From Stakelama marina (lineage in GTDB: Bacteria; Pseudomonadota; Alphaproteobacteria; Sphingomonadales; Sphingomonadaceae): a DNA stretch of 64,000 nucleotides. Position 1 is the first letter of the stretch. Every line of letters begins with the position of its first letter. The position numbers and the translations under genes are program-made. Shown here one piece after another: positions 55,879-64,000 of the stretch. The notes under the pieces are model-generated. The model had not been told where the DNA came from, ran no database searches, and was given only the letters and a program-made list of their open reading frames with translations. Location of the stretch: the NCBI RefSeq assembly GCF_018122655.1, contig NZ_JAGRQC010000002.1:248001-312000 (forward strand). Reading direction: 5' to 3'.

Positions 55879-56013
55879 TCAGTCCTTGTCGCGCGGTTCT
55901 TCCGGCGAAGGCGCAGCGCCCGGCTCCTGTCCGCGCGACTGCGCCTTGCGCCGCCTGAGGTTGGCGCGCAACGCCTGCGCCAATCGCTGCTTCTTTTCGT
56001 CGTCCTGGCTCAT
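55879..56013 (-). CDS. 44-residue basic conserved small protein
   Basis: Starting at ATG 56013, the product is MSQDDEKKQRLAQALRANLR followed by a basic RRKAQSRG stretch and an acidic/Pro end. The KKQRLAxALRANLRRRKAQ core is a spelling I know from many alphaproteobacterial short proteins of unknown role. The annotated-looking longer frame to 56157 would overlap tRNA-Thr and is rejected. Confidence 0.7.
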   Translation of the reverse strand: MSQDDEKKQRLAQALRANLRRRKAQSRGQEPGAAPSPEEPRDKD

Positions 56014-56041
56014 ATCGGCGGAATAGTCGGCTGGCTGTGGG

Positions 56042-56071
56042 TTGACAATCGGCGGCGCACCTGCACATAGG
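56042..56071 (+). promoter_or_regulatory. Promoter of tRNA-Thr
   Basis: TTGACA (56042-56047) with ACATAG or CATAGG 17-18 bp downstream lies about 30 bases before the tRNA. Confidence 0.55.
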
Positions 56072-56100
56072 CCCGCTCCGCCAGCGGACGCTGTGCGAGT

Positions 56101-56175
<75 letters not shown>

Positions 56176-56226
56176 TTTTTCCCACCCGCCTCGCCATCGC
56201 GGCGCGAAGCCGTTACCCAGCGCGCA

Positions 56227-57351
56227 ATGGCGATTCTCCAGTCACTTTCCGACCATCTCCGCGATCTGGAGGCGGCGCATCGCCGCCGCTCGCTGCAACC
56301 GCGCGCCGGGCATGATTTCGCCTCGAACGACTATCTCGGCCTGCGCCAGTCGGACCGGTTGAAGGCGGCAGTCCACGCCGCACTCGACCGCGGCGTCGCG
56401 ATCGGATCGGGCGGTTCGCGGCTGCTGCGCGGCAACGACCCCGAACATGAAGCGCTGGAAGCCGAAGCGGCCGCGTTTTTCGGGGCGGAGGCGGCGCTCT
56501 TCTTCGCCACCGGCTATGCCGCCAATGCCGCGGTTCTCGCCACGCTGCCGCAACGCGACGACCTGATCGTCCATGATTCGCTGATCCATGCGAGCGCGCA
56601 TGACGGCATCCGCCTTGCCCGGTGCCCGGCAGTCGCAGCCGGACATGGCGACGCGCAGCGAATCGAAGACGCGATCTGCGCGTATCGCGACAGTGGTGGC
56701 AACGGCACGCCATGGATAGCGGTGGAAAGCCTCTACAGCATGGACGGCGACCGTGCGCCGCTCGTCGAACTCGCCGATATCGCCAGCCGTCACGAAGCGA
56801 TGCTGCTGATCGACGAGGCGCATGCGACCGGGGTGTTCGGCCGCGATGGTCGCGGGCTCGCCGCGGAGCTGGAAGGGCGCGACAATGTCGTCACGCTGCA
56901 TACATGCGGCAAGGCGTTCGGCTGCGAAGGCGCGCTGGTGTGCGCACCGCGCGTCGCAATCGACTTTCTGGTCAACCGCGCGCGGCCCTTCATCTTCTCG
57001 ACCGCGCCCTCTCCACTGATGGCCACCGCGGTACGCGAGGCGCTGCGCATCGTCGCCGACGAACCCGAACGGCGAGCGACCTTGATGGCGCTTACCGAAC
57101 ATGCCGAAACGCGGCTGGCGCAGCACGGCATCACGACGACCGGTTCGCAGATCCTGCCGCTGATACTGGGCGATGAACCACGAACGATGGCGGTCGCGAA
57201 AGCGCTTCAGGCGCAAGGCTTCGACATTCGCGGCATCCGCCCGCCGACCGTACCGGCGGGCACCTCTCGCTTGCGGCTGTCGATAACGACCAATATCTCG
57301 CGCGGCACGATCGACACGCTCGACGCGGCGCTGGCAGAGGCACTGAAATGA
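56227..57351 (+). CDS. bioF: 8-amino-7-oxononanoate synthase
   Basis: The 374-residue PLP enzyme condenses pimeloyl-ACP (or CoA) with alanine, the first ring-forming step of biotin synthesis. It has NDYLGL near residue 36, [11 protein letters not shown], the [15 protein letters not shown] aspartate region and Lys229 in [10 protein letters not shown] as Schiff-base lysine. Its TGA overlaps the bioD start. No clear Shine-Dalgarno precedes ATG 56227. bioF-D-A form one operon; bioB and bioC are absent here. Confidence 0.94.
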   Translation: MAILQSLSDHLRDLEAAHRRRSLQPRAGHDFASNDYLGLRQSDRLKAAVHAALDRGVAIGSGGSRLLRGNDPEHEALEAEAAAFFGAEAALFFATGYAANAAVLATLPQRDDLIVHDSLIHASAHDGIRLARCPAVAAGHGDAQRIEDAICAYRDSGGNGTPWIAVESLYSMDGDRAPLVELADIASRHEAMLLIDEAHATGVFGRDGRGLAAELEGRDNVVTLHTCGKAFGCEGALVCAPRVAIDFLVNRARPFIFSTAPSPLMATAVREALRIVADEPERRATLMALTEHAETRLAQHGITTTGSQILPLILGDEPRTMAVAKALQAQGFDIRGIRPPTVPAGTSRLRLSITTNISRGTIDTLDAALAEALK

Positions 57352-57974
57352 ACCGCACCATCATCATCACCGGCACCGATACAGAGATCGGCAAGACCGT
57401 CTTTTCGGCTGCGCTGACCGGAGCACTCGACGGCTGTTACTGGAAGCCGGTGCAGGCCGGGCTCGACGACGGCAGCGACCGCGAACGCGTCGCGCGGCTG
57501 GCGGGCGTCGGCGAAGAGCGGTTGCTGCCCGAGGCATATCGGCTCACCACGCCCTGCTCGCCGCATCAGGCCGCCGATATCGACGGCGTGACGATCGAGG
57601 CCGAACGCCTGACGATCCCCGAATGCGACCGGCCGTTGGTCGTCGAGGGTGCCGGCGGCGCACTGGTGCCGCTGACGCGGTCGCTGACCTATGCCGACAT
57701 GTTCGCGCGCTGGAAGGCGCCGGCCGTGATCGTCGCACGCACCGCGCTCGGCACGATCAACCATTCGCTGCTGACGGTCGAAGCGCTGCGCTCGCGCGGC
57801 GTCCCGCTGCTCGGAATCGCATTTGTCGGCGACTCCAATGAGGAAACCGAGAGCGTGATCGCGGAGATCGGCAACGTCCGCCGCCTCGGCCGCCTGCCCC
57901 GCCTCCGCTCGCTGACGCCCGAAACGCTGCGCGCGGCGTTCACCGACCATTTCAATCTCGGGGATTTCCGATGA
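57348..57974 (+). CDS. bioD: Dethiobiotin synthetase
   Basis: The 208-residue ATP-dependent ligase closes the ureido ring of dethiobiotin. The P-loop is [10 protein letters not shown] (8-17), YWKPVQAG carries the substrate Lys, and [11 protein letters not shown] the metal/phosphate loop. Slightly shorter than E. coli BioD. ATG overlaps the bioF stop, and its own stop overlaps bioA, so all three are translationally coupled. Confidence 0.94.
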   Translation: MNRTIIITGTDTEIGKTVFSAALTGALDGCYWKPVQAGLDDGSDRERVARLAGVGEERLLPEAYRLTTPCSPHQAADIDGVTIEAERLTIPECDRPLVVEGAGGALVPLTRSLTYADMFARWKAPAVIVARTALGTINHSLLTVEALRSRGVPLLGIAFVGDSNEETESVIAEIGNVRRLGRLPRLRSLTPETLRAAFTDHFNLGDFR

Positions 57975-59230
57975 CGTCGCCGGTCTGGCACCCCTTCACC
58001 CAGCATGGTCTCGAACAGCCGATCCCGCTCGTCCGCTCGGCGGAGGGCGCGGTGCTCCATACCGAGGACGGCAGGCGCATCGTCGATGCGATCTCGTCCT
58101 GGTGGGTGACGACGCACGGGCACTGCCATCCGCGGATCATGGCGGCGATCGCCGAGCAGACAAAGGCGCTCGACCAGATCATCTTTGCCGGCTGGACGCA
58201 CGAACCCGCCGAGACGCTGGCGCGCGATCTGTTGGCGATGATGCCCGCGCCGCTTTCGCACGTCTTCTACTCGGACAGCGGATCGACCAGTGTCGAGGTC
58301 GCGCTGAAGATGGCGCTCGGGTACTGGCGCAACATCGGCAAGCCGCGGCACCGCATCGTCGTCCTCGAACACAGCTATCACGGCGACACCATAGGCGGCA
58401 TGTCGGTCGGCGAGCGCGGTGTGTTCAACCAGGCCTATGCCCCGCTGCTGTTCGATGTCGAGACGCTGCCCTTCCCACGTGCTGGCGCGGAGCAGGCGAC
58501 GCTCGACCGGCTTGAGGCGCTGTGCCGCGACGACAACAAACCCGCCGCGCTGATCGTCGAGCCGCTGCTGCTCGGCGCGGGCGGGATGCTGATCTATTCG
58601 CCCGAAACGCTGGCCGCGATGCGCGAGATCTGCGCGCGGCATGACGTACTGTTCATCGCCGACGAGGTGATGACGGGCTGGGGCCGCACTGGAACGCTGC
58701 TGGCGTGCGAGCAGGCTGGCGTGGTGCCCGACATCGTCTGCCTGTCGAAGGGGCTGACCGGCGGGGCGGTCCCGCTCGCGGTGACGATGGCGACACCGGC
58801 GATCTTCGAGGCGCACCGGTCGCGGGACCGCGCCGACATGTTCTTTCATTCGTCGAGCTACACCGCCAACCCGATCGCCTGCGCCGCGGCCAACGCCAAT
58901 CTCGCCATCTGGCGCGAAGAGCCTGTGCTCGACGGCATCGCCGATCTCGGGCGGCGGCAGTCGGCGCAGCTCGAGCGCCTGCGCGATCACCCGAAGGTCA
59001 GCAATGCGCGGCAGATCGGCACGGTGACGGCGATGGAGCTGGGCGATCCGAACGGCGCCTATATGTCGGACCTCGGGCCGCGTCTGCTCGAATTCTTCCT
59101 GTCGCGCGACCTGCTGCTGCGACCGCTCGGCAACACGGTCTACGTCATGCCGCCCTATTGCATCGCCGACGACGATCTCGACCGCATTTACGGCGCGATC
59201 GGGGAGGCGCTGGAGACGATCGTGGCCTAG
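57971..59230 (+). CDS. bioA: Adenosylmethionine-8-amino-7-oxononanoate aminotransferase
   Basis: The 419-residue class III aminotransferase makes 7,8-diaminopelargonate using SAM as amino donor. It has [13 protein letters not shown] near residue 40, [28 protein letters not shown] and Lys260 in CLSKGLTGG for PLP. WW and the HP segment distinguish BioA from ornithine-type enzymes. In pathway order it lies between bioF and bioD but is last in the operon. Confidence 0.94.
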   Translation: MTSPVWHPFTQHGLEQPIPLVRSAEGAVLHTEDGRRIVDAISSWWVTTHGHCHPRIMAAIAEQTKALDQIIFAGWTHEPAETLARDLLAMMPAPLSHVFYSDSGSTSVEVALKMALGYWRNIGKPRHRIVVLEHSYHGDTIGGMSVGERGVFNQAYAPLLFDVETLPFPRAGAEQATLDRLEALCRDDNKPAALIVEPLLLGAGGMLIYSPETLAAMREICARHDVLFIADEVMTGWGRTGTLLACEQAGVVPDIVCLSKGLTGGAVPLAVTMATPAIFEAHRSRDRADMFFHSSSYTANPIACAAANANLAIWREEPVLDGIADLGRRQSAQLERLRDHPKVSNARQIGTVTAMELGDPNGAYMSDLGPRLLEFFLSRDLLLRPLGNTVYVMPPYCIADDDLDRIYGAIGEALETIVA

Positions 59231-59261
59231 AAGGCCCGAGCGTCCGAAGGAGCATGCTCGC

Positions 59262-60929
59262 TCAGTCGGTGATGCCCGGCAGATCGAGCCCCTTTTCGCG
59301 CGCGCAGTCGATGGCGATGTCGTAGCCGGCATCGGCGTGGCGCATGACGCCCGTCGCCGGATCGTTCCACAGCACACGCTTCAGCCGCTCGGCGGCTTCG
59401 GGGGTGCCATCGGCAACGATCACCATGCCCGAATGCTGCGAATAGCCCATGCCGACGCCGCCGCCATGGTGGAGCGACACCCAGGTCGCCCCGCTCGCGG
59501 TGTTGAGCAGCGCGTTGAGCAGCGGCCAGTCGCTGACGGCGTCGCTGCCGTCCTTCATCGCCTCGGTCTCGCGATTGGGACTCGCGACCGACCCAGAGTC
59601 GAGATGATCGCGGCCGATCACCACCGGCCCCTTCAACTCGCCCGACGCCACCATCTCGTTGAACGCGAGGCCCAGCCGGTCGCGGTCGCCAAGCCCGACC
59701 CAGCAGATGCGAGCGGGCAGCCCCTGAAAGCGGATGCGCTCGCGCGCCATGTCGAGCCAGTTGTGAAGGTGGTGGTTGTCGGGAAGCAGTTCCTTCACCT
59801 TGGCGTCGGTCTTGTAGATGTCCTCCGGATCGCCCGACAGCGCGGCCCAGCGGAACGGGCCGACGCCGCGGCAGAATAGCGGTCGGATATAGGCGGGGAC
59901 GAATCCGGGAAAGTCGAACGCATCGTCGACGCCCTCGTCCTTCGCGACCTGGCGAATATTGTTGCCGTAATCGAGCGTCGGCACGCCCGCCTTCCAGAAA
60001 GCGAGCATCGCGCGGACCTGCACCGCCATCGACTTGCGCGCGGCGGCTTCGACCGCCTTGGGATCGCTCTCGCGCTTGGTGCGCCACTCGTCGAGGCTCC
60101 AGCCCTGCGGCAGATAGCCGTTGACCGGATCGTGCGCGGAAGTCTGGTCGGTGACGACGTCCGGATGCACACCGCGGCGGACGAGTTCAGGATAGATATC
60201 GGCGGCATTGCCGAGCAGCCCGATCGACACCGCCTCGCCCTTCGCGCCTGCCTTCTCGATCATCGCCAGCGCATCGTCGATGGTGTCGGCCTGACGGTCG
60301 AGATAGCCGGTCTTCAGCCGCATCTCGATCCGGCTCGGCTGGCATTCGACCGCAAGGCACGACGCCCCTGCCATGGTCGCGGCGAGCGGCTGCGCACCGC
60401 CCATGCCGCCAAGCCCCGCGGTCAGGATCCACTTGCCCGACAGGTCGCCGCCATAATGACGCCGCCCGACCTCCACGAAGGTCTCGTACGTGCCCTGCAC
60501 GATGCCCTGGCTGCCGATATAGATCCACGACCCGGCGGTCATCTGGCCGTACATCATCAGCCCTGCGCGATCGAGTTCGTGGAAGTGATCCCAATCGGCC
60601 CATTTGGGCACGAGGTTCGAATTGGCGATCAGCACGCGCGGGGCGTTTTCGTGCGTTCGGAAGACGCCGACCGGCTTGCCCGACTGGACGAGCAGCGTCT
60701 GGTCGCTTTCGAGATCGCGCAGCGCGGCGACGATCCGGTCATAGCTTTCCCAATCGCGCGCAGCGCGGCCGATGCCGCCATAGACGACAAGTTCGTGCGG
60801 ATTTTCCGCCACCGCCGCGTCGAGATTGTTCATCAGCATGCGCAAGGGTGCCTCGGTCAGCCAGCTCTTCGCCGAAAGCTCGCTTCCGGTCGGGGCGGTG
60901 ATGGTGCGGGCATTGTCGATGCGGGTCAT
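59262..60929 (-). CDS. hutU: Urocanate hydratase
   Basis: The 555-residue NAD+-dependent enzyme converts urocanate to imidazolonepropionate, the second step of histidine degradation. Conserved blocks include [50 protein letters not shown] for NAD+ binding, and [11 protein letters not shown], where the Cys is the family's active-site residue. Its ATG overlaps the hutG stop (ATGA). It is the last gene of the operon; bioA converges 31 bp away. Confidence 0.96.
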   Translation of the reverse strand: MTRIDNARTITAPTGSELSAKSWLTEAPLRMLMNNLDAAVAENPHELVVYGGIGRAARDWESYDRIVAALRDLESDQTLLVQSGKPVGVFRTHENAPRVLIANSNLVPKWADWDHFHELDRAGLMMYGQMTAGSWIYIGSQGIVQGTYETFVEVGRRHYGGDLSGKWILTAGLGGMGGAQPLAATMAGASCLAVECQPSRIEMRLKTGYLDRQADTIDDALAMIEKAGAKGEAVSIGLLGNAADIYPELVRRGVHPDVVTDQTSAHDPVNGYLPQGWSLDEWRTKRESDPKAVEAAARKSMAVQVRAMLAFWKAGVPTLDYGNNIRQVAKDEGVDDAFDFPGFVPAYIRPLFCRGVGPFRWAALSGDPEDIYKTDAKVKELLPDNHHLHNWLDMARERIRFQGLPARICWVGLGDRDRLGLAFNEMVASGELKGPVVIGRDHLDSGSVASPNRETEAMKDGSDAVSDWPLLNALLNTASGATWVSLHHGGGVGMGYSQHSGMVIVADGTPEAAERLKRVLWNDPATGVMRHADAGYDIAIDCAREKGLDLPGITD

Positions 60930-61732
60930 TTGCGGCCTTTCGCGAATTGGATGCACGCCGCGAGGACGTCGCGCAGTGTCTGCTGGATGGGGACGGCATA
61001 GTCGGCGTCCCAGGCGGGCGGCCAATCCTTGGCGTCGGCTTCATCGACATATCCGCGCATGGCGAGTTCCATCTGGATGGCGTGGACGCCCTTGCCGGGC
61101 TTGCCGTAATGGCGCGTGGTCCAGCCGCCCTTGAACCGCCCGTCGGTCACGCGCGAGCGACCGCTGTCGTCGCAGATCTGCTCGACCGCGTCGGCGAGCG
61201 CGGCGTCGCAGGTCGTTCCGCCATTGGTGCCGATGTTGAACTGCGGAAGCTCGCCGTCGAACAGGCGCGGAACATGGCTGCGGATCGAATGCGCTTCGTA
61301 CAGGGCGACCGGCCCCTCGGCGCGCAGGCGTTCGATCTCGGTCGCGATGGCGAGGTGGTACGGGTCGAACCACGCCGCGCGTCGCTCGGCGATCTCGGCC
61401 TCGTCGGGTTCGGTGCCGGGGCGGTAGAGCGGATCGCCGTCGAAGGTGGTCACCGGGCACAGCCCCGTCGTGGCCTGCTCCGGATACAGCGAGGCGCCGC
61501 TCGGATCGCGGTTCACATCGATGACGGTGCGCGAGATGTCGGTACGTATGATCGTCGCGCCGAGGTCGCGGGCGAAGGCGTAGAGCCGGTCGACATACCA
61601 GTCGGCATCGCGCCGGGCGAGCGGCAGCGAGACGAGCCGGGCGGCGATCGCATCGGGAATGTCGGTGCCGGCGTGCGGCACGCTGACGATCAGCGGCGCG
61701 AAGCCGCGATGGACATGGAGCCAGTCGGTCAT
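60926..61732 (-). CDS. hutG: N-formylglutamate deformylase
   Basis: The 268-residue metallohydrolase ends histidine catabolism by splitting formylglutamate to glutamate and formate. It has [36 protein letters not shown] and [13 protein letters not shown], the metal/substrate histidines. Presence of hutG rather than hutE-type formiminoglutamase means the five-step pathway, so a HutF deiminase should exist outside the window. Overlaps hutU and hutH at both ends. Confidence 0.95.
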   Translation of the reverse strand: MTDWLHVHRGFAPLIVSVPHAGTDIPDAIAARLVSLPLARRDADWYVDRLYAFARDLGATIIRTDISRTVIDVNRDPSGASLYPEQATTGLCPVTTFDGDPLYRPGTEPDEAEIAERRAAWFDPYHLAIATEIERLRAEGPVALYEAHSIRSHVPRLFDGELPQFNIGTNGGTTCDAALADAVEQICDDSGRSRVTDGRFKGGWTTRHYGKPGKGVHAIQMELAMRGYVDEADAKDWPPAWDADYAVPIQQTLRDVLAACIQFAKGRK

Positions 61733-63255
61733 GCCGCCACTCCCGGCAAGTCGCGGTCCGCGACCAGATCGCCCGCGACGATCATCGCGGTCGCCACCGC
61801 CATGTCGGGCGCGAAATGGCGGTCATGGTCGAGCGTCGGCACCCTGGCGCGCAGCGTCGCGCGCGCCGCTTCCAGGACATCGCTCGACGAGAGCGGTGCA
61901 TGGAAGTCGCAGCCTTGCGCCGCCGCCAGCCATTCGATGCCAAGGATATTGGCGAGGTTTTCGGCCATCGCCAGCAGCCGCCGACTGCCATGCGCCGCCA
62001 TCGACACATGATCCTCCTGATTGGCCGAGGTCGGGATCGAATCGACGCTTGCCGGATGCGCGCGCTGCTTGTTCTCGCTGACCAGCGCGGCGGCGGTGAC
62101 CTGCGGGATCATGAAGCCCGAATTGAGTCCGGGCCTGGGCGTCAGGAACGCGGGCAGCCCGGACAGCGCGGGATCGACCAGCATCGCGATACGGCGCTCG
62201 GCGATCGATCCGATCTCGCAGATTGCAAGCGCGATGATGTCGGCGGCGAAGGCGACCGGCTCGGCATGGAAATTGCCGCCCGACAGCGCCTCGTTCTCGC
62301 CCGCGAAGATCAGCGGATTGTCGGTGACACCATTGGCCTCGATCTCCAGCGTCCGCGCCGCCTGGCGCAGCAGGTCGAGGCTCGCGCCCATCACCTGCGG
62401 CTGGCAGCGCAGGCAATACGGGTCCTGCACGCGCTCGTCGCCCTCGCGGTGCGAGGCACGGATCGCCGAGCCCGCCATCAGGTCGCGCAGCGCATCGGCG
62501 GTTGCGATCTGCCCCGGCTGGCCGCGCAGCGTGTGGATGCGGTGATCGAACGGCGTGTCTGAGCCCTTGGCCGCCTCGGTCGACAGCGCGCCGGTGACGA
62601 GCGCCGAGCGGAACAGCCGCTCCGTCTCGAACAGGCCCGCAAGCGCATAGGCGCAGGAGAATTGCGTGCCGTTGAGCAGCGCGAGCCCTTCCTTGGGGCC
62701 GAGCGTCAGCGGCTCCAGCCCCGCGTTTGCAAGAGCCTTGTCGGCTGCGACACGCTCGCCGCCGACCCATATTTCGCCGACGCCGATCATCGCCGCGGCC
62801 ATGTGCGCGAGCGGCGCAAGGTCGCCCGATGCGCCGACCGATCCCTGTGCCGGGACGACCGGCAGCATGTCCTGCGCCAGCATCGCCTCGAGCATCGCGG
62901 TGGTCGCCGGTTGCACGCCCGAAGCCCCCTGCGCGAGGCTCGCGAGTTTCAGCGCGAGCATCAGCCGCGTGACGGCTATCGGCATCGGCTCGCCGACACC
63001 GGCTGCGTGGCTCAGCACGATGTTGCGCTGAAGCGTTTCGAGTTCATCGTCTCCGATCCGCACGCTCGCCAGCTTTCCGAAGCCGGTGTTGATGCCGTAG
63101 ACTGGCTCGCCCTTGGCAAGGATCGCGCGAACCGCCTCAGCGCTGGCGGCAATCGCATCGCCGCATGCCGGATCGAGCCGCATCGCCGCGCCGCGATAGA
63201 TCGCTTGCCAATCGGCCAGCTTCGCCTTGCCGGGGGTGATCGTCAGTGTTTTCAT
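61729..63255 (-). CDS. hutH: Histidine ammonia-lyase
   Basis: The 508-residue enzyme deaminates histidine to urocanate. The self-formed MIO cofactor arises from Ala142-Ser143-Gly144 in [16 protein letters not shown], at the standard positions. [10 protein letters not shown] near residue 53 holds the catalytic Tyr, and [10 protein letters not shown] is the family C-terminal block. Start ATG 63255 overlaps the hutI stop; longer frames upstream are rejected. Confidence 0.96.
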   Translation of the reverse strand: MKTLTITPGKAKLADWQAIYRGAAMRLDPACGDAIAASAEAVRAILAKGEPVYGINTGFGKLASVRIGDDELETLQRNIVLSHAAGVGEPMPIAVTRLMLALKLASLAQGASGVQPATTAMLEAMLAQDMLPVVPAQGSVGASGDLAPLAHMAAAMIGVGEIWVGGERVAADKALANAGLEPLTLGPKEGLALLNGTQFSCAYALAGLFETERLFRSALVTGALSTEAAKGSDTPFDHRIHTLRGQPGQIATADALRDLMAGSAIRASHREGDERVQDPYCLRCQPQVMGASLDLLRQAARTLEIEANGVTDNPLIFAGENEALSGGNFHAEPVAFAADIIALAICEIGSIAERRIAMLVDPALSGLPAFLTPRPGLNSGFMIPQVTAAALVSENKQRAHPASVDSIPTSANQEDHVSMAAHGSRRLLAMAENLANILGIEWLAAAQGCDFHAPLSSSDVLEAARATLRARVPTLDHDRHFAPDMAVATAMIVAGDLVADRDLPGVAA

Positions 63256-64000
63256 TTGCCTGCCCTGATGCGCGCGTGAAGGGGATTGAAGCCGATGCGG
63301 TAGACAAGCTCGGCGGGGTGCTCGATGTCCCAGATCGCGAGGTCGCAGGCCTTGCCCGGCTCGAGCGTGCCGATATCGTCCTGCAGCCCCAGCGCCTGCG
63401 CCGCGCTCCGCGTGACGCCGGCAAGGCATTCGTCGACCGTCAGCCGGAACAGTGTCGCGCCCATGTTGAGCACGATCAGCAGCGAGGTCAGCGGCGACGT
63501 GCCGGGGTTGCAGTCGGTGGCGAGCGCGATCGGCACGCCCGCGCGGCGTAACGCGTCGATCGGCGGCAGCTTCGTCTCACGCACGAAATAGAAGGCGCCG
63601 GGGAGCAGCGTCGCGACGGTGCCGGCCTTCGCCATTGCCGCGACGCCATCCTCGTCGAGAAATTCGAGGTGATCGGCCGACAGCGCGCCGTGCTTTGCCG
63701 CAAGCTCCGCGCCGTGGAGGTTGGAAAGCTGTTCGGCATGGAGCTTGACCGGCAGATCGTACCGCGCGGCGGCGGCGAACACGCGCTCGGTCTGCCCGGC
63801 GGAAAAGCCGATCCCCTCGCAAAACGCATCGACCGCGTCGGCGATTCCGGCCTTCGCGACCTCGGGCAGCATGTCGTCGCAGACGAGGTCGATATAGCCA
63901 TCGGCATCGTCCTTGAACTCGGGCGGCAGCGCATGTGCGCCGAGGAAGGTCGTCCGCACGCGAACGTCGCGCGCCTCGCCCAAACGTCGGGCCGCCCGAA
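63252..64000 (-). CDS. hutI: Imidazolonepropionase, 5' end cut by window
   Basis: Only the C-terminal ~249 residues are visible; the frame stays open to the window edge, so the true start lies beyond it. It hydrolyses imidazolonepropionate to formiminoglutamate. [36 protein letters not shown] and [10 protein letters not shown] carry the substrate and metal ligands. It is the first visible gene of hutI-H-G-U, each overlapping the next by four bases. Confidence 0.95.
   Translation of the reverse strand, partial: RAARRLGEARDVRVRTTFLGAHALPPEFKDDADGYIDLVCDDMLPEVAKAGIADAVDAFCEGIGFSAGQTERVFAAAARYDLPVKLHAEQLSNLHGAELAAKHGALSADHLEFLDEDGVAAMAKAGTVATLLPGAFYFVRETKLPPIDALRRAGVPIALATDCNPGTSPLTSLLIVLNMGATLFRLTVDECLAGVTRSAAQALGLQDDIGTLEPGKACDLAIWDIEHPAELVYRIGFNPLHARIRAGK

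Overview
This is a high-GC chromosomal segment of an alphaproteobacterium, most likely a member of the Sphingomonadaceae. The evidence is gene content: a PhoK-type alkaline phosphatase, a DUF1013/TrcR regulator, a CpdR-type receiver next to an N-formylglutamate amidohydrolase and tRNA-Val, SapC, DUF1192, DUF1289, a 44-residue basic protein, and strongly G/C-biased third codon positions. I see no phage, transposase, CRISPR array, toxin-antitoxin pair or compositional island. The window is ordinary core chromosome; the noteworthy items are small RNAs, small proteins and regulatory DNA rather than a large novel system.

Layout. 0-4.1 kb: tandem TraB/GumN proteins, a GNAT acetyltransferase, and rplY - secreted protein - pth. 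4.3-9.4 kb: a PAS protein, a coupled pair of amidohydrolases (the second lacks the HxH metal motif), a zinc-ribbon mini-protein and tgt. 9.5-17.5 kb: a two-domain M16 peptidase, DUF1289 protein, DEAD-box helicase, FAD-linked dehydrogenase, SapC and a cytochrome b561. 17.5-20.2 kb: a probable small RNA with C-rich anti-Shine-Dalgarno segments, an N-formylglutamate amidohydrolase, CpdR, tRNA-Val and an MscS channel. 20.2-26.4 kb: periplasmic or secreted hydrolases (S10 peptidase, PhoK-like phosphatase) and a DsbD-type thiol transporter with a redoxin-like partner. 26.4-34.5 kb: MBL hydrolase, TrcR, glycosyltransferase/metallophosphoesterase pair, quinone oxidoreductase, DUF1192 - 45-residue ORF - clpA. 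34.6-41.7 kb: diguanylate cyclase, acyl-CoA ligase, a 57-residue ORF, semialdehyde dehydrogenase, xseB-ispA and coaD. 41.8-48.9 kb: cyclophilin, queA, outer-membrane barrel, two CDF metal transporters flanking ychF, and a sugar MFS transporter under a palindromic LacI-type operator. 49-56 kb: oligopeptidase B, katG, aminopeptidase P. 56.1-64 kb: tRNA-Thr, bioFDA and the histidine-degradation operon hutI-H-G-U (hutI runs off the window).

How they work together. ClpA is the unfoldase of ClpAP and CpdR is the ClpXP adaptor of alphaproteobacterial cell-cycle proteolysis; TrcR is an RNA-polymerase-tracking cell-cycle regulator, so three cell-cycle/proteolysis genes lie within 16 kb. tgt and queA both act in queuosine modification of tRNA. 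hutH-U-I-G convert histidine to glutamate and formate. bioF-D-A carry out three successive steps of biotin synthesis; bioB is not in view. Several operons show ATGA start/stop overlaps (amidohydrolase pair, DUF1192-ORF, bio, hut), indicating translational coupling.
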